In this document: piece by piece, positions 14,651 to 22,539 of the stretch
Layout of the letters: each line of letters begins with the position of its first letter
Numbering within the stretch: the first letter of the stretch is position 1
From: an endosymbiont of Lamellibrachia barhami
GTDB lineage: Bacteria > Pseudomonadota > Gammaproteobacteria > Chromatiales > Chromatiaceae
Direction of reading: 5' to 3'
DNA: 32,250 bases
NCBI RefSeq assembly: GCF_011947365.2
Contig: NZ_JAAVSH020000001.1
Location: 467,942-500,191, forward strand
Notes under the pieces: generated by a model
Databases searched by the model: none
What the model was told of the DNA's origin: nothing
The model's input: the letters and a program-made list of their open reading frames with translations, nothing else
Program-made: the position numbers and the translations under genes

Positions 14651-14736
14651 CGTAGGACGGTCCAAGCTTGCGGAACCGGCAAACACAGCTGTTGCGCCGT
14701 TTCTTGCCTGATCCGCTGCGCTTGATCAGGCCTACG
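14651..14736. repeat. REP-like palindrome between convergent ppsR and deaD
   Basis: The ends are CGTAGG (14651) and CCTACG (14731-14736). Read on the minus strand it shares TGATCAAGCGCAGCGGATCAGGC and GCCGGTTCCGC with the element at 13282-13348. It differs by an approximately 20-base longer central loop. It fills the whole gap between the ends of ppsR and deaD. Confidence 0.7.
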
Positions 14737-14740
14737 AAGA

Positions 14741-16564
14741 TCAATCCTTCTTGTGTGACTGGTGCTTTTTCTGCTTGGACTTGTGTTTGCCAGTCGCCTT
14801 TTTCTCGTCTGTACCGGCCTTTCCACGGTGGGCTTTCTTGCCTTTGCCACCGCCACTCCCCTGGTCCAATTCAATGTCCAGTTTCTGCCCGCAAACATAG
14901 ACCCGGCGCAGATGCTGGAAGATATCCTTCGGCATGCCTTCCGGCAGTTCCACCGTGCTGAAATCTTCGCTGATATCGATATGACCGATATGCGCGCCGT
15001 CAAGGCCCGCCTCATTGGCAATGGCGCCAACGATCTCCCGCGGCGAAACACCATCTTTGTGGCCAACCGCAATACGATAAGTTTCGCGTGGAATATCGTC
15101 ATCCCGGCGTGAGGGCCGCTCTTTGCGCTCTCTATGTTTTTTGTCTTCCCCAGCCCCACGATCTCCTCGAAATGACTCACTCCGCCCTTGGTTCGATTTG
15201 CGCACCGGGCGCTCCGACCGACCGCGCTGTTGAGTCTGTAACTCCTCAACGATGAAGGGGCGCTCGCGCTGGCTCAGGTAGGTCAGCGCGGCGGCGATAT
15301 CCATCGCGCTCATCTCCTGCTCCTGTTCGAAGCGGCTAAGCAGACGATAGTAGTAGTCGAGATCCTGTTCCGCGAGGGTCTCCCGCAGCATCAGCATGAA
15401 ACGGTCGATGCGGTGTTCGCTGAGATCATCTGCGGTGGGCATTTCCATCGCTGGAATACGCTGGCGGATGTTGCGTTCGATGGCCTTCAACAGATGACGT
15501 TCACGAGGCTGCACAAACATCAGAGCCGTGCCTTCACGCCCTGCCCGGCCGGTGCGGCCGATGCGATGAACATAGGATTCCGGATCATTGGGGATATCAA
15601 AATTGACCACGTGGCTGATGCGTTCCACATCCAGGCCACGGGCCGCGACATCGGTGGCCACCACGATATCGAGTTGACCATTTTTCAGCCGAGTGATGGT
15701 GCGTTCCCGCATCGTCTGATTCATGTCGCCGTTCAAGGCTTCGGCGGCAAAGCCGTGGGCCTCGAGCTTGTCCGCCACCTCCGCCGTAGAAGTCTTGGTA
15801 CGCACAAAGACAAGCATCGCATCGAACGTCTCCACTTCAAGTACCCGGGTCAGGGCATCCATCTTGTGGTGACGGGTCACCACGATGTGGCGCTGATCGA
15901 TGGCGGTCACTATCTCAGTCTTGCCCTTGACCTTGATCTCCATCGGATCGGTCAGGTGCTTTCTCGCCACGCGGCGGATCGTATCCGGCATGGTCGCGGA
16001 GAAGAGCGCCACTTGGCGTGTCTCCGGCGCCTGATCGAAGATCCATTCGATATCGTCGATGAAACCCATCTTCAGCATCTCATCGGCCTCATCAAGTACC
16101 AACGCCTGTATGCCCTTCAGAGAGAGGGTCTTGCGACGCAGATGGTCCATCACCCGCCCCGGTGTACCGACGATGACATGTACCCCCCGCTTGAGCTGAC
16201 GCAGTTGGGTCGACATGCTCTGGCCACCATAAAGCGGCAGAACGTGGAAACCTTCCAGATGCCGGGCATAGCTCTGAAACGCCTCGGAGACCTGCAGCGC
16301 CAGCTCACGGGTCGGCGCCAATACCAGCACTTGGGGTTCACGTTGTTTCAGATCGATACGGCTCAGCAGCGGCAGAGCAAAGGCTGCGGTTTTGCCGGTA
16401 CCGGTCTGGGCCTGGCCCAGCAGATCCCGTCCCTCCAGCAGGTGCGGAATACACTGTGCCTGCACGGCTGTCGGGGTTTCATACCCCAGCCGCTGGATCG
16501 ACCTTAAAACAGGCGTGGCCAGTCCGAGGTCATCGAAAACGATAGAAGTTGGATCGGAAGACAT
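14741..16564 (-). CDS. deaD: DEAD-box ATP-dependent RNA helicase, DeaD/CsdA type
   Basis: The 607-residue helicase remodels structured RNA, typically in ribosome assembly and cold adaptation. All motifs are present in order: Q-motif (GYETPTAVQ), AQTGTGKT, APTRELALQ, TPGR, DEAD, SAT, LVFVRTK, TDVAARGLD and HRIGRTGRAG. After the helicase core come a charged linker, a DbpA-type RNA-binding domain (YRIAVGHKDGVSPREIVGAIA ... VYVCGQKLDIE) and a lysine-rich tail. The ATG at 16562-16564 is preceded by GAGG at ten bases. A GTG at 16576 would add four residues. The 283 bases upstream, shared with the divergent cyclase, show no other gene. Confidence 0.96.
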   Translation of the reverse strand: MSSDPTSIVFDDLGLATPVLRSIQRLGYETPTAVQAQCIPHLLEGRDLLGQAQTGTGKTAAFALPLLSRIDLKQREPQVLVLAPTRELALQVSEAFQSYARHLEGFHVLPLYGGQSMSTQLRQLKRGVHVIVGTPGRVMDHLRRKTLSLKGIQALVLDEADEMLKMGFIDDIEWIFDQAPETRQVALFSATMPDTIRRVARKHLTDPMEIKVKGKTEIVTAIDQRHIVVTRHHKMDALTRVLEVETFDAMLVFVRTKTSTAEVADKLEAHGFAAEALNGDMNQTMRERTITRLKNGQLDIVVATDVAARGLDVERISHVVNFDIPNDPESYVHRIGRTGRAGREGTALMFVQPRERHLLKAIERNIRQRIPAMEMPTADDLSEHRIDRFMLMLRETLAEQDLDYYYRLLSRFEQEQEMSAMDIAAALTYLSQRERPFIVEELQTQQRGRSERPVRKSNQGRSESFRGDRGAGEDKKHRERKERPSRRDDDIPRETYRIAVGHKDGVSPREIVGAIANEAGLDGAHIGHIDISEDFSTVELPEGMPKDIFQHLRRVYVCGQKLDIELDQGSGGGKGKKAHRGKAGTDEKKATGKHKSKQKKHQSHKKD

Positions 16565-16847
16565 GGGGTACAGCACCTCGAACAGGGAGAAGATCCACCG
16601 AGGAGGCTCAATGGAAGGGGCGGGAAAGGCGCGTAATTATACAGATTTTGGCCATAGCTGGATAGCCATCACTCGCTAAAACCTAAGATTTAGGCGTTAC
16701 CGGTCGCCGGACAGACAAAAAAATGTTTTTGAATTTCCACATTTCAGCTCCATACTGGCTACTCTTGGCAGGTTATGTTCCTCCCATGACAGATAACCGC
16801 TAACCACCTTTCTGGACTCGTGCAGCCACTGTAGCCCCATATTTGCC

Positions 16848-18293
16848 GTGAAAACGTTACGACGACTTTTCAGAAATGCTCCGGTGCCTATTGCCATCAA
16901 ATGGTCAATCGCCATCGGCACCCTGATTTCACTGGTAATGAGCACCCTGGGCTGGTTTCTGATCACCCAGCAGAACCGCATCCACATGCGGGAAGTGGAG
17001 ATTTTCGGCACGGCACTGGTAGAGCAACTCTCTCACTCATCGAGTGAACCTCTGCTCGCTGACGACCTGTTCAACCTCCAGGGGTTGGTCAGCAGACAGA
17101 CGCAGAGCCGCGATATCGTGGGTGCTGCCATCATCGGTTTGCGCGGCCTGCGCGCTGACTCGGGAGTCGTGCCGCAAAAGCTGGACGATACAGATAAACA
17201 GAACTCCAGAGTATGGTTCTGGCGCGATGAAGACGGAATCTCCCATCCTGTGATTACCTTCACCACTCCAATCCGCTTCCGCAACACCATCGCCGGTCAG
17301 GCGATCATCACCCTCGACCGGGAATTTCTCGACCGTCATCAACGGGCCACTATCCGCATCATCGCATTCGCCACCTTGGGCCTGATCCTGATCGCCGCCC
17401 TGCTCTCATACGCTCTGAGCCGCAGGCTTTCACGCCCTATCACCCTGCTTGCACAGGCAGGAGATAAAAAACTCGGTGCCGATTTTGCCAAAAGTTTCGA
17501 TGCGGGACGCAGGGACGAGATCGGCCAGGTCTACGCCCACTTCGACCGTATGTCGTTGGGACTACTGGAGAAAGATCAGGTTGAAGCTGCCCTCTCCCGC
17601 TACGTCTCACCGGTGGTGGCGAAGAAGATTCTCTCCAATCTGGCTCAGCCCCGTCTGCCGAACCAGCAGGTGGATGGCTCGGTGCTCTTTTGCGACATCG
17701 TTGGTTTTACAGAGCTTTCGGAGAATCTGCCACCTGACGAGGTCGCAACCATGCTGAACCTCTATCTGGGTTATATCGCCGAGGCGGCTCATCTCAGCCA
17801 TGGATTTGTCGACAAATACATCGGCGACAGCGCCATGATCCTGTTCGGCGTACCGGATTCAGATCCGAAGCATGGCGAACATGCCATCCGTTGCGCCTGG
17901 CTGATTCAGGCACTGGTCAAGCTGCTCAACCGTGAACGTGTCTCTTCAGGAAAGAGTCCGATCCACTTTCGTATCGGGATCAACAGCGGAGTCATGCTGG
18001 CGGGCAATATCGGCATCCCGGAGCGTCTGGAGTTCACCGTTGTGGGCGACACTGTCAACCTCGCCTCACGGCTCTGCTCCCTGGCGCCGGCGGATGGTAT
18101 TATCATGAGCGAAACAACTGCCATACAGCCCCATATCGATGAGATGATTGAACTGACAGAACAGGCACCCATCCAGGTACGCGGACGCAAAAATCCGGTA
18201 ACACCCTCCATTGCAGGCACACCCTCCTCCGAATTCGGCCACTGGTTGATGAATGCCATCAGCACCATCCTCAACAATGGAACAAGGGGATGA
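16848..18293 (+). CDS. Membrane-bound class III adenylate/guanylate cyclase with HAMP domain
   Basis: The 481-residue protein has a membrane segment (about 18-40), a periplasmic sensor part (about 41-168), a second membrane segment (about 170-190), a HAMP linker (to about 245) and a C-terminal cyclase homology domain. Metal-binding aspartates D283 (FCDIVGFTELS) and D327 (KYIGDSAM) are present, as are the transition-state residues N404 and R408 (GDTVNLASRL) and K323. It should be active, probably as an adenylate cyclase. The only sensible start is the GTG at 16848-16850, since the next in-frame ATG lies within the first membrane helix. Its stop overlaps the start of the lipoprotein gene (ATGA). 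Confidence 0.92.
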   Translation: MKTLRRLFRNAPVPIAIKWSIAIGTLISLVMSTLGWFLITQQNRIHMREVEIFGTALVEQLSHSSSEPLLADDLFNLQGLVSRQTQSRDIVGAAIIGLRGLRADSGVVPQKLDDTDKQNSRVWFWRDEDGISHPVITFTTPIRFRNTIAGQAIITLDREFLDRHQRATIRIIAFATLGLILIAALLSYALSRRLSRPITLLAQAGDKKLGADFAKSFDAGRRDEIGQVYAHFDRMSLGLLEKDQVEAALSRYVSPVVAKKILSNLAQPRLPNQQVDGSVLFCDIVGFTELSENLPPDEVATMLNLYLGYIAEAAHLSHGFVDKYIGDSAMILFGVPDSDPKHGEHAIRCAWLIQALVKLLNRERVSSGKSPIHFRIGINSGVMLAGNIGIPERLEFTVVGDTVNLASRLCSLAPADGIIMSETTAIQPHIDEMIELTEQAPIQVRGRKNPVTPSIAGTPSSEFGHWLMNAISTILNNGTRG

Positions 18294-19216
18294 AACAGCT
18301 GCTTCTGCTGACACTGGTACTCATCAGCGGTTGTGTACTCAATCCCCTGAAAAAAGAGGTGCAGCCCAAGCCAATACCGGTCAGCGACTCACTTGCCAGC
18401 GCCCAAACACTGGCACAGGAGGGCCGCCTGGGCGAGGCCGTGGCCCTGCTCGAAACGGCCATCCTGCAAGAAAATGGCAACACCCCCCTGCAGGCAACGC
18501 TCGGTAAGCTGCAACAACAAAAGAGTGCGCTGCGACGTGAGTTACAGGATCGTTTACTGATTGCAGAGGTCCATGGGATGCAACGGGAGCTCCCGCTGAT
18601 GGAGAGGCTCTCCCTTTCGGAATCGGACGACGGCTATCTTAGTTCCAGGCTAATGGACAAAAAAACCAGACTGCAACGCAGCCATAAAGCGCTCTCCGAC
18701 TGTGGCTGGCGATATGCCAAAACAGATCGGGAACTGGCAATAACCTGTCTGAATCTTGCTCAAACCGTCCGCAATGATGTCACCGACCTACGGCTGCTCA
18801 CACAGTTGCAGGAGAAAGAACAGCTTGCCAATGAGACACAAAAACAGGAGGCACGTCTGGCGCGTGAAATGGTTTGGGCCACACGCAATCAGCAACGTAT
18901 TGCACAGGCAAAAAGCTTTTTGAAGCAAAATATTCTGCTTGAAGCGCGTTATCTGATCAAACTGGTATTGAAAGAAGACCCCAAAAACAGCGAGGCTAAA
19001 AAGTTGCTTTCGCAGTTGGAAACCAAACTCAAAGGTCACGTCGATATCCTGCTGGAAACTGGTGACCGACTCTACCGGGATGGCGAGATAGAAGGCGCCA
19101 AAGCGGCTTGGCACGCAGCCCTGACCCTGGACCCAAGTGATAAACGGGCCAAAGAGAAGATCAAGCGCGCCCAGAAAGTACTCGACAACCTGGAGTCACT
19201 TAAAAAGCCGGAGTAA
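18290..19216 (+). CDS. TPR-containing lipoprotein
   Basis: The 308-residue protein has a type II signal peptide with lipobox LISGC (lipidated Cys15). The rest is helical. It begins with a TPR-like segment (SAQTLAQEGRLGEAVALLETAI), a long coiled region follows, and it ends with a clear TPR pair (LLETGDRLYRDGEIEGAKAAWHAALTLDPSDKRA). The start codon overlaps the cyclase stop by four bases, so the two are translationally coupled. An outer- or inner-membrane scaffold functioning with the cyclase is inference. Confidence 0.88.
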   Translation: MKQLLLLTLVLISGCVLNPLKKEVQPKPIPVSDSLASAQTLAQEGRLGEAVALLETAILQENGNTPLQATLGKLQQQKSALRRELQDRLLIAEVHGMQRELPLMERLSLSESDDGYLSSRLMDKKTRLQRSHKALSDCGWRYAKTDRELAITCLNLAQTVRNDVTDLRLLTQLQEKEQLANETQKQEARLAREMVWATRNQQRIAQAKSFLKQNILLEARYLIKLVLKEDPKNSEAKKLLSQLETKLKGHVDILLETGDRLYRDGEIEGAKAAWHAALTLDPSDKRAKEKIKRAQKVLDNLESLKKPE

Positions 19217-19224
19217 TTCATCGG

Positions 19225-19612
19225 CAGGCCGAATCCCGCAAGTTCCATCCCGGCTGCTGATTTCCCAACTCTCGCGTATAGCCCCTGAATCGCCCAAGGT
19301 TATGGCCTGTGAAAAGGCCTGAAACAGCAGGATCCGGCAGTTGCAAGTGGATATTGGCCGCTGATCCGGTACAATCCCGCCCTGCGCAATGCGGAACACA
19401 AGCCCTTGATGCTGGATTCCCGCGCCCGCGTATCCGTCTCAGGGATTACGCATACAACGAGATGCGCTACAAGGTGTCACCCCGAACCGACCCGGAATGC
19501 GCCAGGCGTCTGATGGAGCTTGCCCAGGAATGGGTCAATCTGCGTTGGGAAACTTAACGAACACATGGCCGAGCTGGAACCCACCGAATTCCATCCGGTC
19601 GCTCAGGAAGCC
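19225..19612 (+). pseudogene. nifJ: C-terminal remnant of pyruvate:ferredoxin (flavodoxin) oxidoreductase
   Basis: Three frames must be joined to read it. The first gives LAYSP-stop-IAQGYGL-stop-KGLKQQ, then DPAVASGYWPLIRYNPAL and LMLDSRA. The next gives LRDYAYNEMRYKV, RTDPECARRLMELAQEWVN and LRWET-stop. The third gives NEHMAELEPTEFHPVAQEA. This is the characteristic end of NifJ-type PFOR (AYSxCIAHG, SGYWPLYRYNP, LDS.AP, NE.RY). Two in-frame TGA codons, one at the conserved cysteine, and at least two frameshifts make it non-functional. The first 80% of the roughly 1,200-codon gene is missing, replaced by the lipoprotein gene. Confidence 0.82.
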
Positions 19613-19618
19613 ATTCGG

Positions 19619-20518
19619 ATGATAAAAGCGCTTTCAAGTTGTCTTGTGGGATTGCTGCTCTCATCAGCTGCCCAGGCGAACAGTTGGCTCCCCAGCACCC
19701 CGGTCTCGTTTTACGAAACCAGCTACGAGATGCAGCGTTTTGCCGCAGCGCTGAACGAAGAATCCTGGCTGGCCAATACTGCTGAAGGGACCGAACAGCC
19801 GATATCACTCAATGAGCGTCCCTACGGCTATGGCCGGGAACTGGACGACACCAGCCCTTCGGATTGGGATGGAATCAAACGGGATGCATTCTACTTCATA
19901 GGCTACCAGGCAACAGCCATCGCCGTGCTCTACGTAATGCCGGAAAGCATCTCCCAGTGGAGCGACGAGGACAAAAGCAACTACAGCTTCTCCAAGTGGT
20001 GGGATAACGTCACAAACCCAATCTGGGATGGCGACCACTGGTGGATCAACTATATCCTGCATCCCTATTGGGGGATGGCCTACTATACCCGTGCACGGGA
20101 GCGTGGTTATGACGAGATGAGTTCATTTTGGGCATCCGTTGCCTTCTCCTCAATGTATGAATTCGGACTCGAAGCCCTTTTTGAACCGGTATCGATACAG
20201 GATCTGATCTTTACGCCCGTGATCGGCAGTATGCTCGGCTACTACGTGGAAGGTGTACGTACCAATATCAAGGCACAGCGCCACTATAGTTTCGGTGACA
20301 AAACCCTCCTGGTACTCACAGACCCACTGGGAGCCGCTAACAGCATAGTGGATGGCTGGTTCAGTAATGAGGTGGAATCCGACCTGAAATTTCGATCCTT
20401 TGTCAGGAAGAATTTCTACACCAAATCAGAACCCGAAGCATGGAGTGACTCGCCCTACCACACTGAACGCGTGGTAGGTGATTATCTCGGCCTTGAGATG
20501 AACCTGAACTGGCGTTGA
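19619..20518 (+). CDS. DUF3943-like exported membrane protein
   Basis: The 299-residue protein starts at the ATG at 19619, with AGGAAG eight bases upstream; an upstream open frame to 19520 belongs to the nifJ remnant. A signal peptide ends near SSAAQA. The body has several aromatic segments (WWDNVTNPIWDGDHWWINYILHPYWGMAYYTRARERGY, FSSMYEFGLEALFEPVSIQDLIFTPVIGSMLG) matching DUF3943-type proteins, which are thought to lie in the outer membrane or periplasm. Function is unknown. No operon partner is visible. Confidence 0.75.
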   Translation: MIKALSSCLVGLLLSSAAQANSWLPSTPVSFYETSYEMQRFAAALNEESWLANTAEGTEQPISLNERPYGYGRELDDTSPSDWDGIKRDAFYFIGYQATAIAVLYVMPESISQWSDEDKSNYSFSKWWDNVTNPIWDGDHWWINYILHPYWGMAYYTRARERGYDEMSSFWASVAFSSMYEFGLEALFEPVSIQDLIFTPVIGSMLGYYVEGVRTNIKAQRHYSFGDKTLLVLTDPLGAANSIVDGWFSNEVESDLKFRSFVRKNFYTKSEPEAWSDSPYHTERVVGDYLGLEMNLNWR

Positions 20519-20539
20519 TCAGAGAAAAAGAGCGAAAAA

Positions 20540-20587
20540 GGGGACAGATTTATTTTTGTAAGTCAGGTTAGCACAGCGTAACCCGAC
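20540..20587. repeat. REP-like element with GGGGACAG head
   Basis: GGGGACAGATTTATTTTTG at 20540 is followed by a palindrome GTCAGGTTA (20562-20570) / TAACCCGAC (20579-20587) with one mismatch. GGGGnCAGA heads next to hairpins are typical of elements mobilised by REP-associated (RAYT) transposases. No transposase is in the window. The remaining bases up to tamA hold only a candidate promoter. Confidence 0.45.
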
Positions 20588-20744
20588 AAGATCCTACCCT
20601 GCTGCAAGCTGGCAGCTTTCGACATCTGGCCACACTATCCGCTCGCATGCCTTCTCGCTGCATTGACCCGTACCAGCCCCGATACCCAAGTCTGCCTTCG
20701 GTTATACTGACGCAGGATCAAGCCGGTTTGATACCATCAAAATC

Positions 20745-20750
20745 TATAAT
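20745..20750 (+). promoter_or_regulatory. Candidate -10 element for tamAB
   Basis: A perfect TATAAT lies about 55 bases before the tamA ATG. No matching -35 hexamer is clear. A TTTGAT-ACC-ATCAAA inverted repeat at 20727-20741 sits just upstream and could bind a regulator. Its spacing of three bases does not fit Fnr. Confidence 0.35.
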
Positions 20751-20805
20751 CGCAATTTTGGATAACCGAGTCATGGGTTACTGATATTTGATCATATGGA
20801 AGCCG

Positions 20806-22539
20806 ATGCGGCGATTTGTTGTAGTCACCTGCCTGCTACTGGCCACTGCTGCCGCGCATGCTTTGGACATAACGGTGCAGATCGAAGGACTGGACAGCGA
20901 GCAGGAGACCAATGTGCGCGCTTTCCTCTCTCTGGAGCAAGAGAAGACGCGGAAGAGACTGACCGAGGGCCGTTTACGTCTGCTACACAGGGAGGCGCCG
21001 ACGGAGATTCGTCGGGCACTGCAACCCTTCGGCTACTTCAAACCCAAAATCGAATCCCGGCTGGAACAGCATGAGGCAGGTTTTCAAGCCCTCTACCAAA
21101 TCCAGCCAGGCCCCCGGATAAAACTGGCAAAAGTCGAGTTCAATGTCACAGGTCCAGGCATGGACGATACCCGATTTTCCATGGGACTCATGGGACTCAA
21201 CCTGCACGAGAACGACTTTCTGGATCAGACCCGCTACAAGGTGCTTAAGCAGCAACTGCTATCCGATGCCATCGAGGCCGGTTATCTGGACGCCAGCTAC
21301 AGCATCCATGAAGTACGGGTGGACCTGGACAGATACCAAGCCGAGATCCGCCTGGAACTGGCGAGCGGCCCACGCTACCGGTTTGGCGAGGTGCGCTTCG
21401 TTCAGGACATACTGGATCCCGAGTTCCTTGCGCGCTACCTGCGCTTCCGTCCCGGCGACCCGTTCAGCCACGAACAGTTGCTGACTCTGCAATCCAACCT
21501 TATCGATAGCGAGTACTTCAGCCACGTGGAGGTTCGCACTCTGCGCGATGAGGCGGTAGACGGTCAAGTACCCACCGAAGTGGTACTGACGCCCAACAAA
21601 CCGAACCGCTACCGCATCGGACTCGGCTTCACCACCGACACAGGGCCACGCGTCACCCTGGACTGGAAGCGTCGTCTGCTCGGCCGCAACGGCCACCGCA
21701 TGCTCAGCGAACTGCGCCTGTCGGCCCCTCACAGCTCGCTAAAGACAGAGTACACCGTCCCACTGGAGCGCCCATCGAAGGACTCCCTCTCATTCTCGGC
21801 CCAGGGCGACCGTTTTGACACCGACACCCGCCGCGGTGAACGTCTGCTGCTCAATAGCGCCCGTTCAGTGGGTCTGGAGAATCACTGGCGTCGCACCATC
21901 GGCATTGACTACTCCTACGAAGACTTTGAGGTGGGTGCACAGGACGACAACGCTCTACTGCTGGTGCCTTACGTGAGCTGGTCGCAGCTGCGCAGTGATG
22001 GTCTTTACTACATTCAGCGCGGCCACAGGATCAACCTGCGTTTCGAGGGAGCCGCTGATCAACTGCTCTCCAGCACCAGCTACCTCCAGGCCCATACCAA
22101 CAACAAGCTCATCCGAGGACTCGGCGACGGCAACTGGCGTATCCTCACCCGGATGGAACTGGGTGCCACCCTGGCGCAAAGTCTGATGGAACTGCCCGCT
22201 TCCAAACGTTTCTTCGCCGGCGGAGACAACAGTGTGCGCGGTTTTGGCTGGGAGGAGATCGGCCCCCAGGACTCGACTGGCGCGGTTATCGGCGGACGTT
22301 TTCTGGCTGTGGGCAGTATAGAACTGGAACGTCTGCTTACGGAAAAGTGGAGTGCCGCTGTATTCGCCGATGCAGGCAACGCCTTCGACCCGGATTACAC
22401 TACCGACATCGAATACAGCGTCGGTTTCGGCGTACGCTGGCACTCACCGGTGGGACCCATTCGGGTGGATCTGGCCAGCGCCCTGAGCCGGGACGAACCC
22501 TCAGTGCGTCTGCACATCGTCATCGGCCCCGAGTTATGA
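20806..22539 (+). CDS. tamA: Outer-membrane translocation and assembly module TamA (Omp85 family)
   Basis: The 577-residue outer-membrane protein has a signal peptide (MRRFVVVTCLLLATAAAHA), three POTRA-like domains (about 22-265) and a C-terminal Omp85 16-stranded barrel. The diagnostic FxxGGxxSVRGF motif is present as FFAGGDNSVRGF near residues 469-480. It ends with the barrel signal PVGPIRVDLASAL...RLHIVIGPEL. TamA with TamB moves certain autotransporters and phospholipids across the envelope. The ATG at 20806 is preferred because the signal peptide follows directly. A TTG at 20788 is possible. Its stop overlaps the tamB start (ATGA). Confidence 0.93.
   Translation: MRRFVVVTCLLLATAAAHALDITVQIEGLDSEQETNVRAFLSLEQEKTRKRLTEGRLRLLHREAPTEIRRALQPFGYFKPKIESRLEQHEAGFQALYQIQPGPRIKLAKVEFNVTGPGMDDTRFSMGLMGLNLHENDFLDQTRYKVLKQQLLSDAIEAGYLDASYSIHEVRVDLDRYQAEIRLELASGPRYRFGEVRFVQDILDPEFLARYLRFRPGDPFSHEQLLTLQSNLIDSEYFSHVEVRTLRDEAVDGQVPTEVVLTPNKPNRYRIGLGFTTDTGPRVTLDWKRRLLGRNGHRMLSELRLSAPHSSLKTEYTVPLERPSKDSLSFSAQGDRFDTDTRRGERLLLNSARSVGLENHWRRTIGIDYSYEDFEVGAQDDNALLLVPYVSWSQLRSDGLYYIQRGHRINLRFEGAADQLLSSTSYLQAHTNNKLIRGLGDGNWRILTRMELGATLAQSLMELPASKRFFAGGDNSVRGFGWEEIGPQDSTGAVIGGRFLAVGSIELERLLTEKWSAAVFADAGNAFDPDYTTDIEYSVGFGVRWHSPVGPIRVDLASALSRDEPSVRLHIVIGPEL

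Noticed and set aside
15413-16507. 364-codon rightward open frame opposite deaD
   Set aside because: It is antisense to the conserved helicase core, His-rich composition is typical of such shadows, and no start signal is visible.
19520-19618. N-terminal extension of the DUF3943-like protein
   Set aside because: These codons are the last part of the nifJ remnant. The signal peptide begins at the ATG at 19619 behind a good ribosome site.
20727-20741. TTTGAT-ACC-ATCAAA inverted repeat before tamA as an Fnr/Dnr site
   Set aside because: The half-sites are separated by three bases, whereas Fnr and Dnr need four. tamA is also not an expected target.
22347-22535. 63-codon N-terminal extension of tamB
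   Set aside because: It is tamA read in another frame. The ATG at 22536 overlapping the tamA stop, followed by a membrane anchor, is the proper start.
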